Positions 29,902 through 37,647 of a stretch of 64,000 nucleotides of DNA are shown in pieces (positions within the stretch are counted from its first letter, which is position 1; each line of letters starts with the position of its first letter). The stretch is from assembly GCA_902776305.1 (NCBI GenBank), contig CACYPS010000004.1, positions 176,624-240,623 on the forward strand, written 5' to 3'. Source of the stretch: an uncultured Lachnospiraceae bacterium. Lineage in GTDB: Bacteria; Bacillota; Clostridia; Lachnospirales; Lachnospiraceae. A program made the position numbers and the translations under genes. The notes under the pieces were generated by a model. The model saw only the letters and a program-made list of their open reading frames with translations. It was not told the origin of the DNA and searched no databases.

Positions 29902-31065
29902 ATGTATATCAAAAACATTAAGGTTTACGGATCTGATATGAAGTTCCGCGAGGGCGGCATCGGCATTTCTGAAGACAGATTTGCAAATACTGTGACGGAA
30001 GAATCTCCTGCAGGCGATATTTTTGACGGAAAGGGCTGTTATGCTATTCCCGGACTGATCGACCTGCATTTTCACGGGGCTCTCGGTGAGGATGTCTGTG
30101 ACGGAACTTCCGAGGCGGTCGAGACGATTGCACGGTATGAAGCATATGAGGGAATAACCGCCATTTGTCCGGCGACCCTGACTCTTCCGGTCGAAGAGCT
30201 CAACTCCATACTTGCCAACATGGCAGCCTTCAGAGCACTCCAGAAAGAAGGCAGATTCTCTGACTGTGCCGACCTGATCGGTATTAATATGGAAGGCCCC
30301 TTTATCAGTGAGGCAAAGAAGGGCGCTCAGAATCCGGCATACATAATTCCGTGCAATGCTGAAATTGCGGAAGGCTTTGTAAAAGCGTCAGACGGTCTTC
30401 TCAAGATCATCGGGCTTGCACCGGAAGATAATCCGGATTTTGAAGCGTATATTGAAGCCGTGAAGGATAAGGTCATCGTTTCTCTGGCTCATACCAATTC
30501 GGATTATGATATAGCCATGCGTGCTTTCGCCGCAGGCGCAAAGCATGCTGTACATCTCTACAATGCTATGCCGGAATTTACGCACAGAAATCCCGGAGTA
30601 GTCGGGGCTGTTGCAGACACGCCTCATGTCAACGCGGAGATCATCACAGACGGAGTGCATGTTCATCCGTCATGTGTCCGCACGACATTCAAAATGAACG
30701 GTGCCGAGCGAATGATTCTGATCAGCGACAGCCTCCGCTCAACAGGAATGCCGGACGGACAGTATGTACTTGGCGGCCAGCCTATCACGAAGCAGGGCAA
30801 GTACTGCAGACTTGTGGAGGGCGGTTCTCTTGCGGGTTCAGTATCAAATCTGCGGGAGTGTATGGTAAATGCCGTTAAGGAAATGAAGCTTCCGCTCGAG
30901 ACGGTCGTGGCCTGTGCTACGATCAATCCGGCCCGGGCTCTCGGTATTGACGACATATATGGTTCGATTGAGGACGGAAAGAAAGCGGATCTGGTCCTTC
31001 TCCGTGAGGATCTGTCGCTTGCAGGCGTCATAAAGGACGGTAAGATCCTGCGTGATGAAGAATAA
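29902..31065 (+). CDS. nagA: N-acetylglucosamine-6-phosphate deacetylase
   Basis: 387 residues of the amidohydrolase family. It converts GlcNAc-6-P to GlcN-6-P and acetate in amino sugar use and cell-wall recycling. Signatures: metal site DLHFHGALGED, NMEGPFISEAKKGAQNP, LAHTNSDYDIAMRAFAAGA with KHAVHLYNAM, ITDGVHVHP and the catalytic Asp in LISDSLRSTGMPDG. ATG 29902 is set by GAAAGGAGTAGT; the longer frame starts inside the preceding gene. nagB is not in the window. map follows after 21 bases. Confidence 0.95.
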   Translation: MYIKNIKVYGSDMKFREGGIGISEDRFANTVTEESPAGDIFDGKGCYAIPGLIDLHFHGALGEDVCDGTSEAVETIARYEAYEGITAICPATLTLPVEELNSILANMAAFRALQKEGRFSDCADLIGINMEGPFISEAKKGAQNPAYIIPCNAEIAEGFVKASDGLLKIIGLAPEDNPDFEAYIEAVKDKVIVSLAHTNSDYDIAMRAFAAGAKHAVHLYNAMPEFTHRNPGVVGAVADTPHVNAEIITDGVHVHPSCVRTTFKMNGAERMILISDSLRSTGMPDGQYVLGGQPITKQGKYCRLVEGGSLAGSVSNLRECMVNAVKEMKLPLETVVACATINPARALGIDDIYGSIEDGKKADLVLLREDLSLAGVIKDGKILRDEE

Positions 31066-31086
31066 AAACAGAAAGAAGGATGACCT

Positions 31087-31956
31087 GTGAAAATTGGACG
31101 TAATTTGCCGTGCTGGTGCGGCAGCGGTAAGAAATATAAAGCATGCCATATGGCATTTGACGAGAAAATTGCCCGGTTTCAGCATGCCGGACACATCGTG
31201 CCCGACCGCAAACTCATCAAAACTGAGAAAGATATTGAAGGCATTAAGAGGAGCGCAGTGATAAATGTAGCGGTCCTTGATGAAATCGGTGAAAAAATTA
31301 AGGCAGGCATGTCAACGCAGGAAATCGATGATATTGTCATGAATACCACGAAAAAGATGGGAGGAATTCCGGCCGATCTCGGGTATGAAGGCTTTCCGAA
31401 GAGTGTGTGCACCTCAATCAACGATGAAGTCTGCCACGGGATCCCGTCAAAGGATATTATTTTGAAGGACGGGGATATTGTCAATGTTGACTGTTCCACG
31501 ATCCTTGACGGGTATTTTTCGGATTCTTCCCGCATGTTCATGATAGGAGATGTGAGTCCGGAGAAGAGGAGACTTGTCCAGGTGACGAAAGAGTGTGTTG
31601 AGGTCGGCATTTCCAAAGTTGTTCCGTGGACTCTTCTGGGGGATATGGGTCATGCAGTACATCAGCACGCACTTGACAACGGATATTCGGTCGTTAGAGA
31701 AATCGGCGGTCACGGGTGCGGAAATGCTTTCCATGAAGATCCTTTTGTCAGCTACGTTTCGAAGCCCGGGACGGAAATGCTGATGGTCCCCGGGATGGTA
31801 TTTACAATCGAGCCCATGGTCAATATGGGAACGGACCGTATTTATTGCGACGAGGAGAACGGTTGGACTATCTACACGGCGGATCACCTTCCGTCCGCTC
31901 AGTGGGAAGTGGAGGTGCTTGTCACGGAGACGGGATGTGAGATTCTCTCTTGGTGA
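31087..31956 (+). CDS. map: methionine aminopeptidase with N-terminal SEC-C zinc motif
   Basis: 289 residues from GTG 31087 (AAAGGATGACCT upstream). The N terminus carries a SEC-C motif (IGRNLPCWCGSGKKYKACH) that binds zinc and is thought to help ribosome or SecA contacts. A type I MetAP pita-bread domain follows, with the metal ligands in VNVDCSTILDGYFSDSS, IGGHGCGNAFHEDP, FTIEPMV and QWEVEVLVT. It removes initiator Met from nascent proteins. This SEC-C form is often a second MetAP beside the ribosomal-operon copy. Confidence 0.95.
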   Translation: MKIGRNLPCWCGSGKKYKACHMAFDEKIARFQHAGHIVPDRKLIKTEKDIEGIKRSAVINVAVLDEIGEKIKAGMSTQEIDDIVMNTTKKMGGIPADLGYEGFPKSVCTSINDEVCHGIPSKDIILKDGDIVNVDCSTILDGYFSDSSRMFMIGDVSPEKRRLVQVTKECVEVGISKVVPWTLLGDMGHAVHQHALDNGYSVVREIGGHGCGNAFHEDPFVSYVSKPGTEMLMVPGMVFTIEPMVNMGTDRIYCDEENGWTIYTADHLPSAQWEVEVLVTETGCEILSW

Positions 31957-32156
31957 TGAATTGTGAAGTTTTGGTGAAACTTTTCATAAATTCGGGTCTT
32001 GTTTGAGAATTTTATATAAAAACACTTTATTTTTACCGGGTTTTACGCGATAATGAGGGCAGGGATTTTCAGGGATATGAAGTTGACTCATACATATCCG
32101 AACATTGCAAGCAGTGTTAAAAATTATTAAAAAATGGGTAAAACGGAGGTAGTAAC

Positions 32157-32783
32157 ATGAAGTTATCAGACGGACTCAGAACAGTGTTTCTTGCAGGTAT
32201 CGGTGCAGTCGCAGTAACAGGAGAGAAATCCAAGAAGATTATTGATGATCTCGTCAAGAAGGGTGAGCTCACATATGAAGAAGGAAAGATCCTGAATGAA
32301 GACCTTGCAAAGAGTTTCAGCGAAAAAGTCAATGAAGGCAGCAAGAAAGTAGCTGAACGTGCAGGAAAGCTGAATATTACGAGAGATAACGTCAGAGCAC
32401 AGATTCGAGATGCGATCGTCAATATAGACAAGATGACACAGGATGAAAGAGATTTCCTTCGTGCAAAACTTGATGCGGCGGATAAGAAAGCAAGCGAGTT
32501 AGCCGAGCAGATCAAAGAGGACGCTGAAGAAGTTATCGAAGCTATCAGGAAAGATGCTACGGCTGACGGGACTGCGGAAGCAGAGCAGGAAGACGCTATC
32601 GAAGATGCTGAAAAGGCAGTAGCCGACATCGTCGGTGAATCGGATCCGGAGGCTGCCGAGGAAGCGGCTGAAATCGTAGAGGCTATCGAAAAGGACGCTC
32701 TCAGCGATGACACAGCGGAAACAGAGCAGGAAGACGCCATCGAAGCTGCAATCGATGCAGTGGCAGGCAAGGATGAGGAATAA
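32157..32783 (+). CDS. phasin-like coiled-coil protein with acidic C-terminal repeats
   Basis: 208 residues. The first 110 residues (KKIIDDLVKKGELTYEEGKI, then FSEKVNEGSKKVAERAGKLN) resemble the PhaF/phasin-superfamily helical proteins common in Clostridia, where no PHA function is proven. The C-terminal 90 residues contain two diverged copies of an Ala/Glu/Asp-rich unit (AEQEDAIEDAEKAV and TEQEDAIEAAIDAV). Strong ribosome binding site ACGGAGGTAGTAAC. It appears monocistronic, ending before a dispersed repeat and a terminator. Confidence 0.65.
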   Translation: MKLSDGLRTVFLAGIGAVAVTGEKSKKIIDDLVKKGELTYEEGKILNEDLAKSFSEKVNEGSKKVAERAGKLNITRDNVRAQIRDAIVNIDKMTQDERDFLRAKLDAADKKASELAEQIKEDAEEVIEAIRKDATADGTAEAEQEDAIEDAEKAVADIVGESDPEAAEEAAEIVEAIEKDALSDDTAETEQEDAIEAAIDAVAGKDEE

Positions 32784-32785
32784 TT

Positions 32786-32867
32786 CAAGAACATCTCGGC
32801 GTTCTTGTCGCGACGTGCGCGGCACGTAAGTGCCTTAAACAGCGCACGCCTGCGATCGCCGGGGTAT
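32786..32867 (+). repeat. dispersed palindromic repeat, copy 4
   Basis: CAAGAACATCTCGGCGTTCT, then CGCGACGTGCGCGGC, then CAGCGCACGCCTGCGATCGC: the same order of blocks as copy 1, starting two bases after the stop codon. Confidence 0.85.
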
Positions 32868-32904
32868 TTGTTACGAACGGGATCACAGGAATTTAGGACA
32901 ATTT

Positions 32905-32962
32905 AAAGGAGGATGACGAGCCGTTGGGTCTGTTTTTCACGGCAGGCATCCTCCTTTTATGG
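32905..32962. terminator. bidirectional terminator
   Basis: AAAGGAGGATG and CATCCTCCTTT form the outer stem, with CCG/CGG inside. A T run on one side and an A run on the other allow it to end both the phasin-like gene and the convergent regulator. Confidence 0.8.
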
Positions 32963-32974
32963 ACTAAATATTAA

Positions 32975-33178
32975 TTATTTGGCGAAGTATTCTTCCGGAG
33001 TGATTTCAAAATATTCACAGATCTTGAAGAAAAGTGCCATGGAAGGAAGCATTTTTCCTTTTTCAATGCGGTTGATATAACTTTCGCTTTGTCCCAACGT
33101 CAGACTCATCTCTCTTGCGGAAACTCCCTTCTTTTTCCTGAGAGATGCCAGTTTGTTCCTAAATGCCTCTTCATACAT
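32975..33178 (-). CDS. small XRE-family regulator
   Basis: 67 residues, a stand-alone HTH_3 domain: LRKKKGVSAREMSLTLGQSE, then SYINRIEKGKMLPSMALFFK. The short ending ITPEEYFAK is typical of small Firmicutes regulators. Divergent from the SH3b lipoprotein gene, separated by 143 bases that would hold both promoters, so it may regulate it. Confidence 0.85.
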   Translation of the reverse strand: MYEEAFRNKLASLRKKKGVSAREMSLTLGQSESYINRIEKGKMLPSMALFFKICEYFEITPEEYFAK

Positions 33179-33321
33179 GTCATTACCTCATTAGTCAATA
33201 CGTAGTTAGAAAGTTAACAGTTAAATACAATAATAGTATTTTCTTTGAGTATACATGATGAATGGATACCAAACAGATACTCAGAAGACATAAAAACAAA
33301 AAATAGGAAGAGGAGGCGGCT

Positions 33322-35796
33322 ATGCACAGAACTTTAAAAAGAGCAGTCAGTATATTTTCGGCAGCATTCCTTGTAACAGGGATTCTGGGAGGATGCGGTT
33401 CATCAGGAACGACGGCTGCTGTAAATGACCAGACGACATCTTCTGCGACGACTGCAGTCGAGGCGGATCACAAGGCGGAAGTTACACTTGTGAGCTTTGC
33501 AGGAAAGATGCTTACAGTGGATTACGAGGGGAAAGAGTATACTCTCGACATTTCAAAAGCGATCATAAACACGAATGTCATGCACTCCGGTGATAAGCTG
33601 ATTATCTATTATGACGGGGAACTGAGTGATGATACGAGCAAGTTCACGGTCATTTCCGTGGAGAACACCAATGTCGAGATGGATGACAGCAACGAGATTG
33701 TCGGAACGCTTGAAGAGATCACAATGAATTCCATTACGATCCGCACGAATGACGGCCGTGTGATCACATTTAATGCCAACAATGCCGAGCATTCTTTCAG
33801 CTACGGCGTGAATGAAGGAAACTGGGTGACGGTCATTTATGACGGTCAGCTAAACGGAACGGATACGACCAATCTGGCTGTTACAAAAATCCACGACGAG
33901 GACACAGAGCATGTAAAACAGGTCAAGGCTCAGACGACGATCGAAGAGGTGAACGATACTGTCTATGCTCTTGAGTATACTTATGTGAGATCTTCCTACA
34001 TGATGGCTTCCGAGGTCGTCGGATCCCTTGAAGCGGGACAGCAGGTACAGCGGACAGGACACTGCAACAATGGCTGGGACCGTATCATCTATGACGGGAA
34101 GGAGGCGTATGTTTACGGACGTCTTCTCACAACTAACCCGAATGAAGTCGGCATGAAGGGATCCTACTCGTCCCTGTCCCAGAAAGTCAATATCAAGTCA
34201 CTTTCCGAGACGGTCTACGCGAAGGCGGACGCCAACGTACGCGAGGGTTATTCCACAGCATCTAAATCCATCGGTGCTCTGAAAGCAGGATCTTCCGTTA
34301 CTCGCACCGGTATCTGTGACAACGGCTGGTCCCGCATTGACTACAACGGAAGAGACGCATATGTCTACAGTGATCTGCTGACAACCAAAAACCCGAACTC
34401 GGAAGTTCAGGGAGTAACGATCACAGCCGTGAATGAGACTGTCTATGCGGTTACAGACGCAAATGTACGCGAATCTTTCTCCGTTGACTCCAAGGCTGTA
34501 GGTGCTCTTCGCTTCGGAGAAAATGTTGTGCGCACCGGTATCTGCAGCAACGGCTGGTCCCGCATCATCTACAATAATAAGGATGCATATGTTAACAGCG
34601 ATCTGATCTCCAAGACGAACCCTGTGGAAGTTAAAGTCGTTAAAATATATGTGACGAAGGGCTATGCATGGGCTGTCACGGACGCAAATGTCCGCGAGTC
34701 CTTCTCTGCTGAGTCGAAAGCCATAGGTCTTCTGAAACAAGGTGAAGGCATTGAAGTAACGGGCGTTACTGACAATAACTGGACGCGTGTGAACTATAAC
34801 GGAAAGGTTGGATATATCCATGTCGACCTGCTGACGAGCACCAACCCGAATCCGCCGGCGCCGACGAAGGCGCCGACTAAAGCTCCGACGAAGGCACCGA
34901 CCAAAGCTCCGACGAAGGCACCGACCAAAGCTCCGACGAAGGCACCGACCAAAGCCCCGACGAAGGCACCGACCGCAGAACCGACCGTGGAACCGACCGT
35001 GGAACCGACTGCAGAGCCGACTGCAGAGCCGACCGTGGAACCGACAACAGAGCCGACCGTTGAGCCGACTGCAGAGCCGACCGTGGAACCGACTACAGAG
35101 CCTACTGCCGAACCTACCGAAGAGCCGGCTGATGACAGTTCAGTGATCGATGAAAGTTCTGTACCTCCTATTCCGGAAGAGAGCTCCGTAGCTCCTGTGC
35201 CTGATGACAGTTCTGCAACGGATGAACCGAAAGATGATAAGGATACCGAACAGATCACAGGAACAGTAGTGGGTTATGACATTGATACAGTAACCATCCA
35301 GGTCGAAAACGACGGATCTGAATCTCAGGGCGATGACACTGTCGAGGAGGAGCCGAAGGTCGAACAGCCGGAAGGCACCGAAGATGAATATCCGTCTATT
35401 ACGTATGACGAGGCTGAGGGTGAAGAGAGCACCTATATCACATTTGATATCACAGATGCTTCTCAGGACTATGCCGACGGTATCAACGAAGGCAATGAAG
35501 TTACAGTCAGCTACACAGGCGACCTTGATGATATGGATTCCGTACAGGCGACAAATGTCTCTGACAGCGATGCCGGAACGTCTGCATCCAGTTCCGTATT
35601 CCGCGGCAGTGTCGTTTCAACTACTGCAAATACGGTCACGATCAAGACCAACGACGATGTATCCATGACTTTCAGCTATGATTCACTCTCTGATCTAAAC
35701 CTTGCAGAAGGTGAAAATGTTAAAATCACGGCAGATATGAATTCTGCCGCACAGGATCAGAATGTAATCAAGGCAAGCAAAATCGAGAGAGCATAA
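33322..35796 (+). CDS. lipoprotein with four SH3b domains and a PT-rich stalk
   Basis: 824 residues. The signal peptide has the lipobox ILGGC (Cys near residue 25). Two beta-rich modules (LTVDYEGKEYTLDIS, ITIRTNDGRVITFN) are followed by four bacterial SH3 repeats of about 75 residues (each VxAxTDANVRESFSxxSKAIG, then NGWSRIxYNxKDAYV), which usually bind peptidoglycan. A roughly 90-residue stalk of APTK and EPTV/EPTA repeats follows, then a Ser/Asp linker and two more beta modules related to those at the N terminus (VTIKTNDDVSMTFSYD). Exported and envelope-bound by inference. AGAGGAGGCGGCT precedes the ATG. Confidence 0.85.
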   Translation: MHRTLKRAVSIFSAAFLVTGILGGCGSSGTTAAVNDQTTSSATTAVEADHKAEVTLVSFAGKMLTVDYEGKEYTLDISKAIINTNVMHSGDKLIIYYDGELSDDTSKFTVISVENTNVEMDDSNEIVGTLEEITMNSITIRTNDGRVITFNANNAEHSFSYGVNEGNWVTVIYDGQLNGTDTTNLAVTKIHDEDTEHVKQVKAQTTIEEVNDTVYALEYTYVRSSYMMASEVVGSLEAGQQVQRTGHCNNGWDRIIYDGKEAYVYGRLLTTNPNEVGMKGSYSSLSQKVNIKSLSETVYAKADANVREGYSTASKSIGALKAGSSVTRTGICDNGWSRIDYNGRDAYVYSDLLTTKNPNSEVQGVTITAVNETVYAVTDANVRESFSVDSKAVGALRFGENVVRTGICSNGWSRIIYNNKDAYVNSDLISKTNPVEVKVVKIYVTKGYAWAVTDANVRESFSAESKAIGLLKQGEGIEVTGVTDNNWTRVNYNGKVGYIHVDLLTSTNPNPPAPTKAPTKAPTKAPTKAPTKAPTKAPTKAPTKAPTKAPTAEPTVEPTVEPTAEPTAEPTVEPTTEPTVEPTAEPTVEPTTEPTAEPTEEPADDSSVIDESSVPPIPEESSVAPVPDDSSATDEPKDDKDTEQITGTVVGYDIDTVTIQVENDGSESQGDDTVEEEPKVEQPEGTEDEYPSITYDEAEGEESTYITFDITDASQDYADGINEGNEVTVSYTGDLDDMDSVQATNVSDSDAGTSASSSVFRGSVVSTTANTVTIKTNDDVSMTFSYDSLSDLNLAEGENVKITADMNSAAQDQNVIKASKIERA
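34857..35126 (+). repeat. Pro-Thr repeat region of the SH3b lipoprotein
   Basis: About 10 units of a 12-base APTK-coding repeat switch to EPTV/EPTA/EPTE units. Nearly identical DNA copies at the start suggest slippage-driven length change. Confidence 0.9.
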
Positions 35797-35819
35797 CGTG
35801 GTCTGCAGATGAGAAAAGT

Positions 35820-35856
35820 GAGGCTGCTGCACAGCGTGCGGCAGCCTCTTATCTAT
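35820..35856 (+). terminator. terminator after the SH3b lipoprotein gene
   Basis: GAGGCTGC and GCAGCCTC pair (extended by TGC/GCG) and are followed by TTATCTAT, 24 bases after the stop. Confidence 0.7.
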
Positions 35857-35980
35857 GATACGCACAGTGGTGTGAGAGGACGGGGATAATCATCGCTCCT
35901 GCTCAATCGGGTGCTGCATCTACACAAATATATCAAATCATATTTTTAATCTAAAAAGCGCATGAGAGGGAGACTTGAAT

Positions 35981-37318
35981 ATGACAGATCGTTACAGAGA
36001 AACTGCGGAAGGGCTCATTACATTTCTCGGGAAATGCCCGAGCTGCTTTCATGCAGCTTACAGTATACGGGAGATGCTACTGGATGAAGGATTTACGGAG
36101 CTTTATGAGACTGACCGGTGGGAACTCACACCCGGCGGCAGATATTTTGTCATGAGGAATCATTCGTCCGTTATATCATTCAAAATTCCCGAAAGAGCTC
36201 AGAAGAATACAGGCTTTTTGATTACCGCTTCTCATGCGGATTCACCGTCTCTGAAGATCAAGGAAAACCCGGAAATGAAAACCGGAGAATACTTCATCAA
36301 GCTCAATGTGGAGAGATACGGCGGTATGCTGATGGCACCGTGGTTCGACAGACCGCTTTCAGCTGCCGGAAGAGCAGTTGTCCGTAATGAGGATGAGGAT
36401 GGGTGCCGTCTGGAGGAAAGGCTTGTGAATATCGACAGGGATCTGCTCATGATTCCCTCACTGGCAATCCATATGGACAGAGAGGCAAATGCCGGTCACT
36501 CCTATAGTGTACAGACCGAACTGTGCCCAATCTTCGGTGACGAGAGTGCTTCGGGAAAGTTCAGGGAGATCGTCGCTGCAAATGCCGGTGTTTCGGAGCC
36601 GGATCTTCTGAGCTATGATCTGTTTCTGTATAACCGTGACCGCGCAAGCATCTGGGGCGCTTCCGAAGAATACCTTTCGGCTTCAAGGCTGGATGACCTC
36701 TCATGCTGCTACGCGACGCTGAAAGGATTCCTCGCCGCTGACGGATGCAGCCGGATTCCGGTCCATGCGGCATTTGACAATGAAGAGGTCGGTTCGGGCA
36801 CCAAACAGGGAGCAAATTCTACTTTTCTCTATGAAACACTCGAAAGGATCGCCGGCGGAAGGGAGGAACTCGCAAGGGCAATTGCTCAGAGCTTCATGGT
36901 CTCCGCAGATAACGGTCATGCCCTGCATCCGAGCTACATGGAGAAATCGGATCCAGTGAATCGCCCGAGGATGAACGGCGGGATTGTGATCAAGGAGGCG
37001 GCGAACCAGAAGTATACCACCGATGCGGTATCGAAGGCTGTGTGCGCTGAGATCGCCGGACGGGCAGACATTCCGGTGCAGTATTATACGAACCGCTCGG
37101 ATATACCGGGAGGTTCTACTCTCGGAAATATATCCGGTTCACATGTCTCCTGCGACACGGTGGACATCGGGCTTGCTCAGCTTGCAATGCATTCTCCGTA
37201 TGAGACGATGGGGGTACGCGATGTGTGGTACATGACTGCATTTGCAAAATCCTTTTTTGAAACGGATCTTTACAGAAAAAACGGGATCTGGGTCATTTCG
37301 GACAGCAGTTGTGATTGA
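35981..37318 (+). CDS. apeB: M18 family aminopeptidase
   Basis: 445 residues of the aspartyl aminopeptidase family, a dodecameric dinuclear-zinc cytosolic exopeptidase. Metal ligands appear in ITASHADSPSLKIK, SRLDDLSCCYATL, AFDNEEVGSGTKQGANS, VSADNGHALHP and GSHVSCDTVDIG. Length fits the family. ATG 35981 is taken rather than TTG 35975 because GAGAGGGAG is eight bases upstream. It likely takes part in peptide turnover. No operon partners. Confidence 0.93.
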   Translation: MTDRYRETAEGLITFLGKCPSCFHAAYSIREMLLDEGFTELYETDRWELTPGGRYFVMRNHSSVISFKIPERAQKNTGFLITASHADSPSLKIKENPEMKTGEYFIKLNVERYGGMLMAPWFDRPLSAAGRAVVRNEDEDGCRLEERLVNIDRDLLMIPSLAIHMDREANAGHSYSVQTELCPIFGDESASGKFREIVAANAGVSEPDLLSYDLFLYNRDRASIWGASEEYLSASRLDDLSCCYATLKGFLAADGCSRIPVHAAFDNEEVGSGTKQGANSTFLYETLERIAGGREELARAIAQSFMVSADNGHALHPSYMEKSDPVNRPRMNGGIVIKEAANQKYTTDAVSKAVCAEIAGRADIPVQYYTNRSDIPGGSTLGNISGSHVSCDTVDIGLAQLAMHSPYETMGVRDVWYMTAFAKSFFETDLYRKNGIWVISDSSCD

Positions 37319-37434
37319 CGATATATACATTACAGAATGCAAGAAATATCCGACAAAAATAATAGCTATGCGACAAAAAGTATGATAAAGTCGATTACGG
37401 ATTGTTCCGTGCTTACGCACTCCCACAATCCTGT

Positions 37435-37545
37435 CCTACATTCGCAATTCGTGGGGCCCCCTCCCCACTTCTTGCTCATGTAGGGTGTGCCCCAAGTATC
37501 ATTCTTTCCACTCGAGCAAGCTCGGTGTCAGAATGATACTTTTGG
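37435..37545 (+). other. two consecutive long hairpins in the gap before the alpha-galactosidase gene
   Basis: First: CCTACA...GTGGGG-CCCCCT-CCCCAC...TGTAGG (37435-37484). Second: CCAAGTATCATTCT...AGAATGATACTTTTGG (37491-37545), a 12-bp near-perfect inverted repeat. Both lie in the 329-base gap between apeB and the GH36 gene. The second, with its T run, can act as a terminator. Confidence 0.65.
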
Positions 37546-37647
37546 CGCTGTAATCATATTATGGTATTCTCGTTTAGAATACTGACAAACAGGCAGATAG
37601 CATTGCAGTTTGATTCATCACTTGGTTAAGAGACACAGGAGTTTTTT

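Noticed and set aside
34794-35258. A 154-codon reverse frame rich in Gly-Ala-Val opposite the PT stalk
   Set aside because: It is the antisense of a simple repeat, which keeps several frames open by composition.
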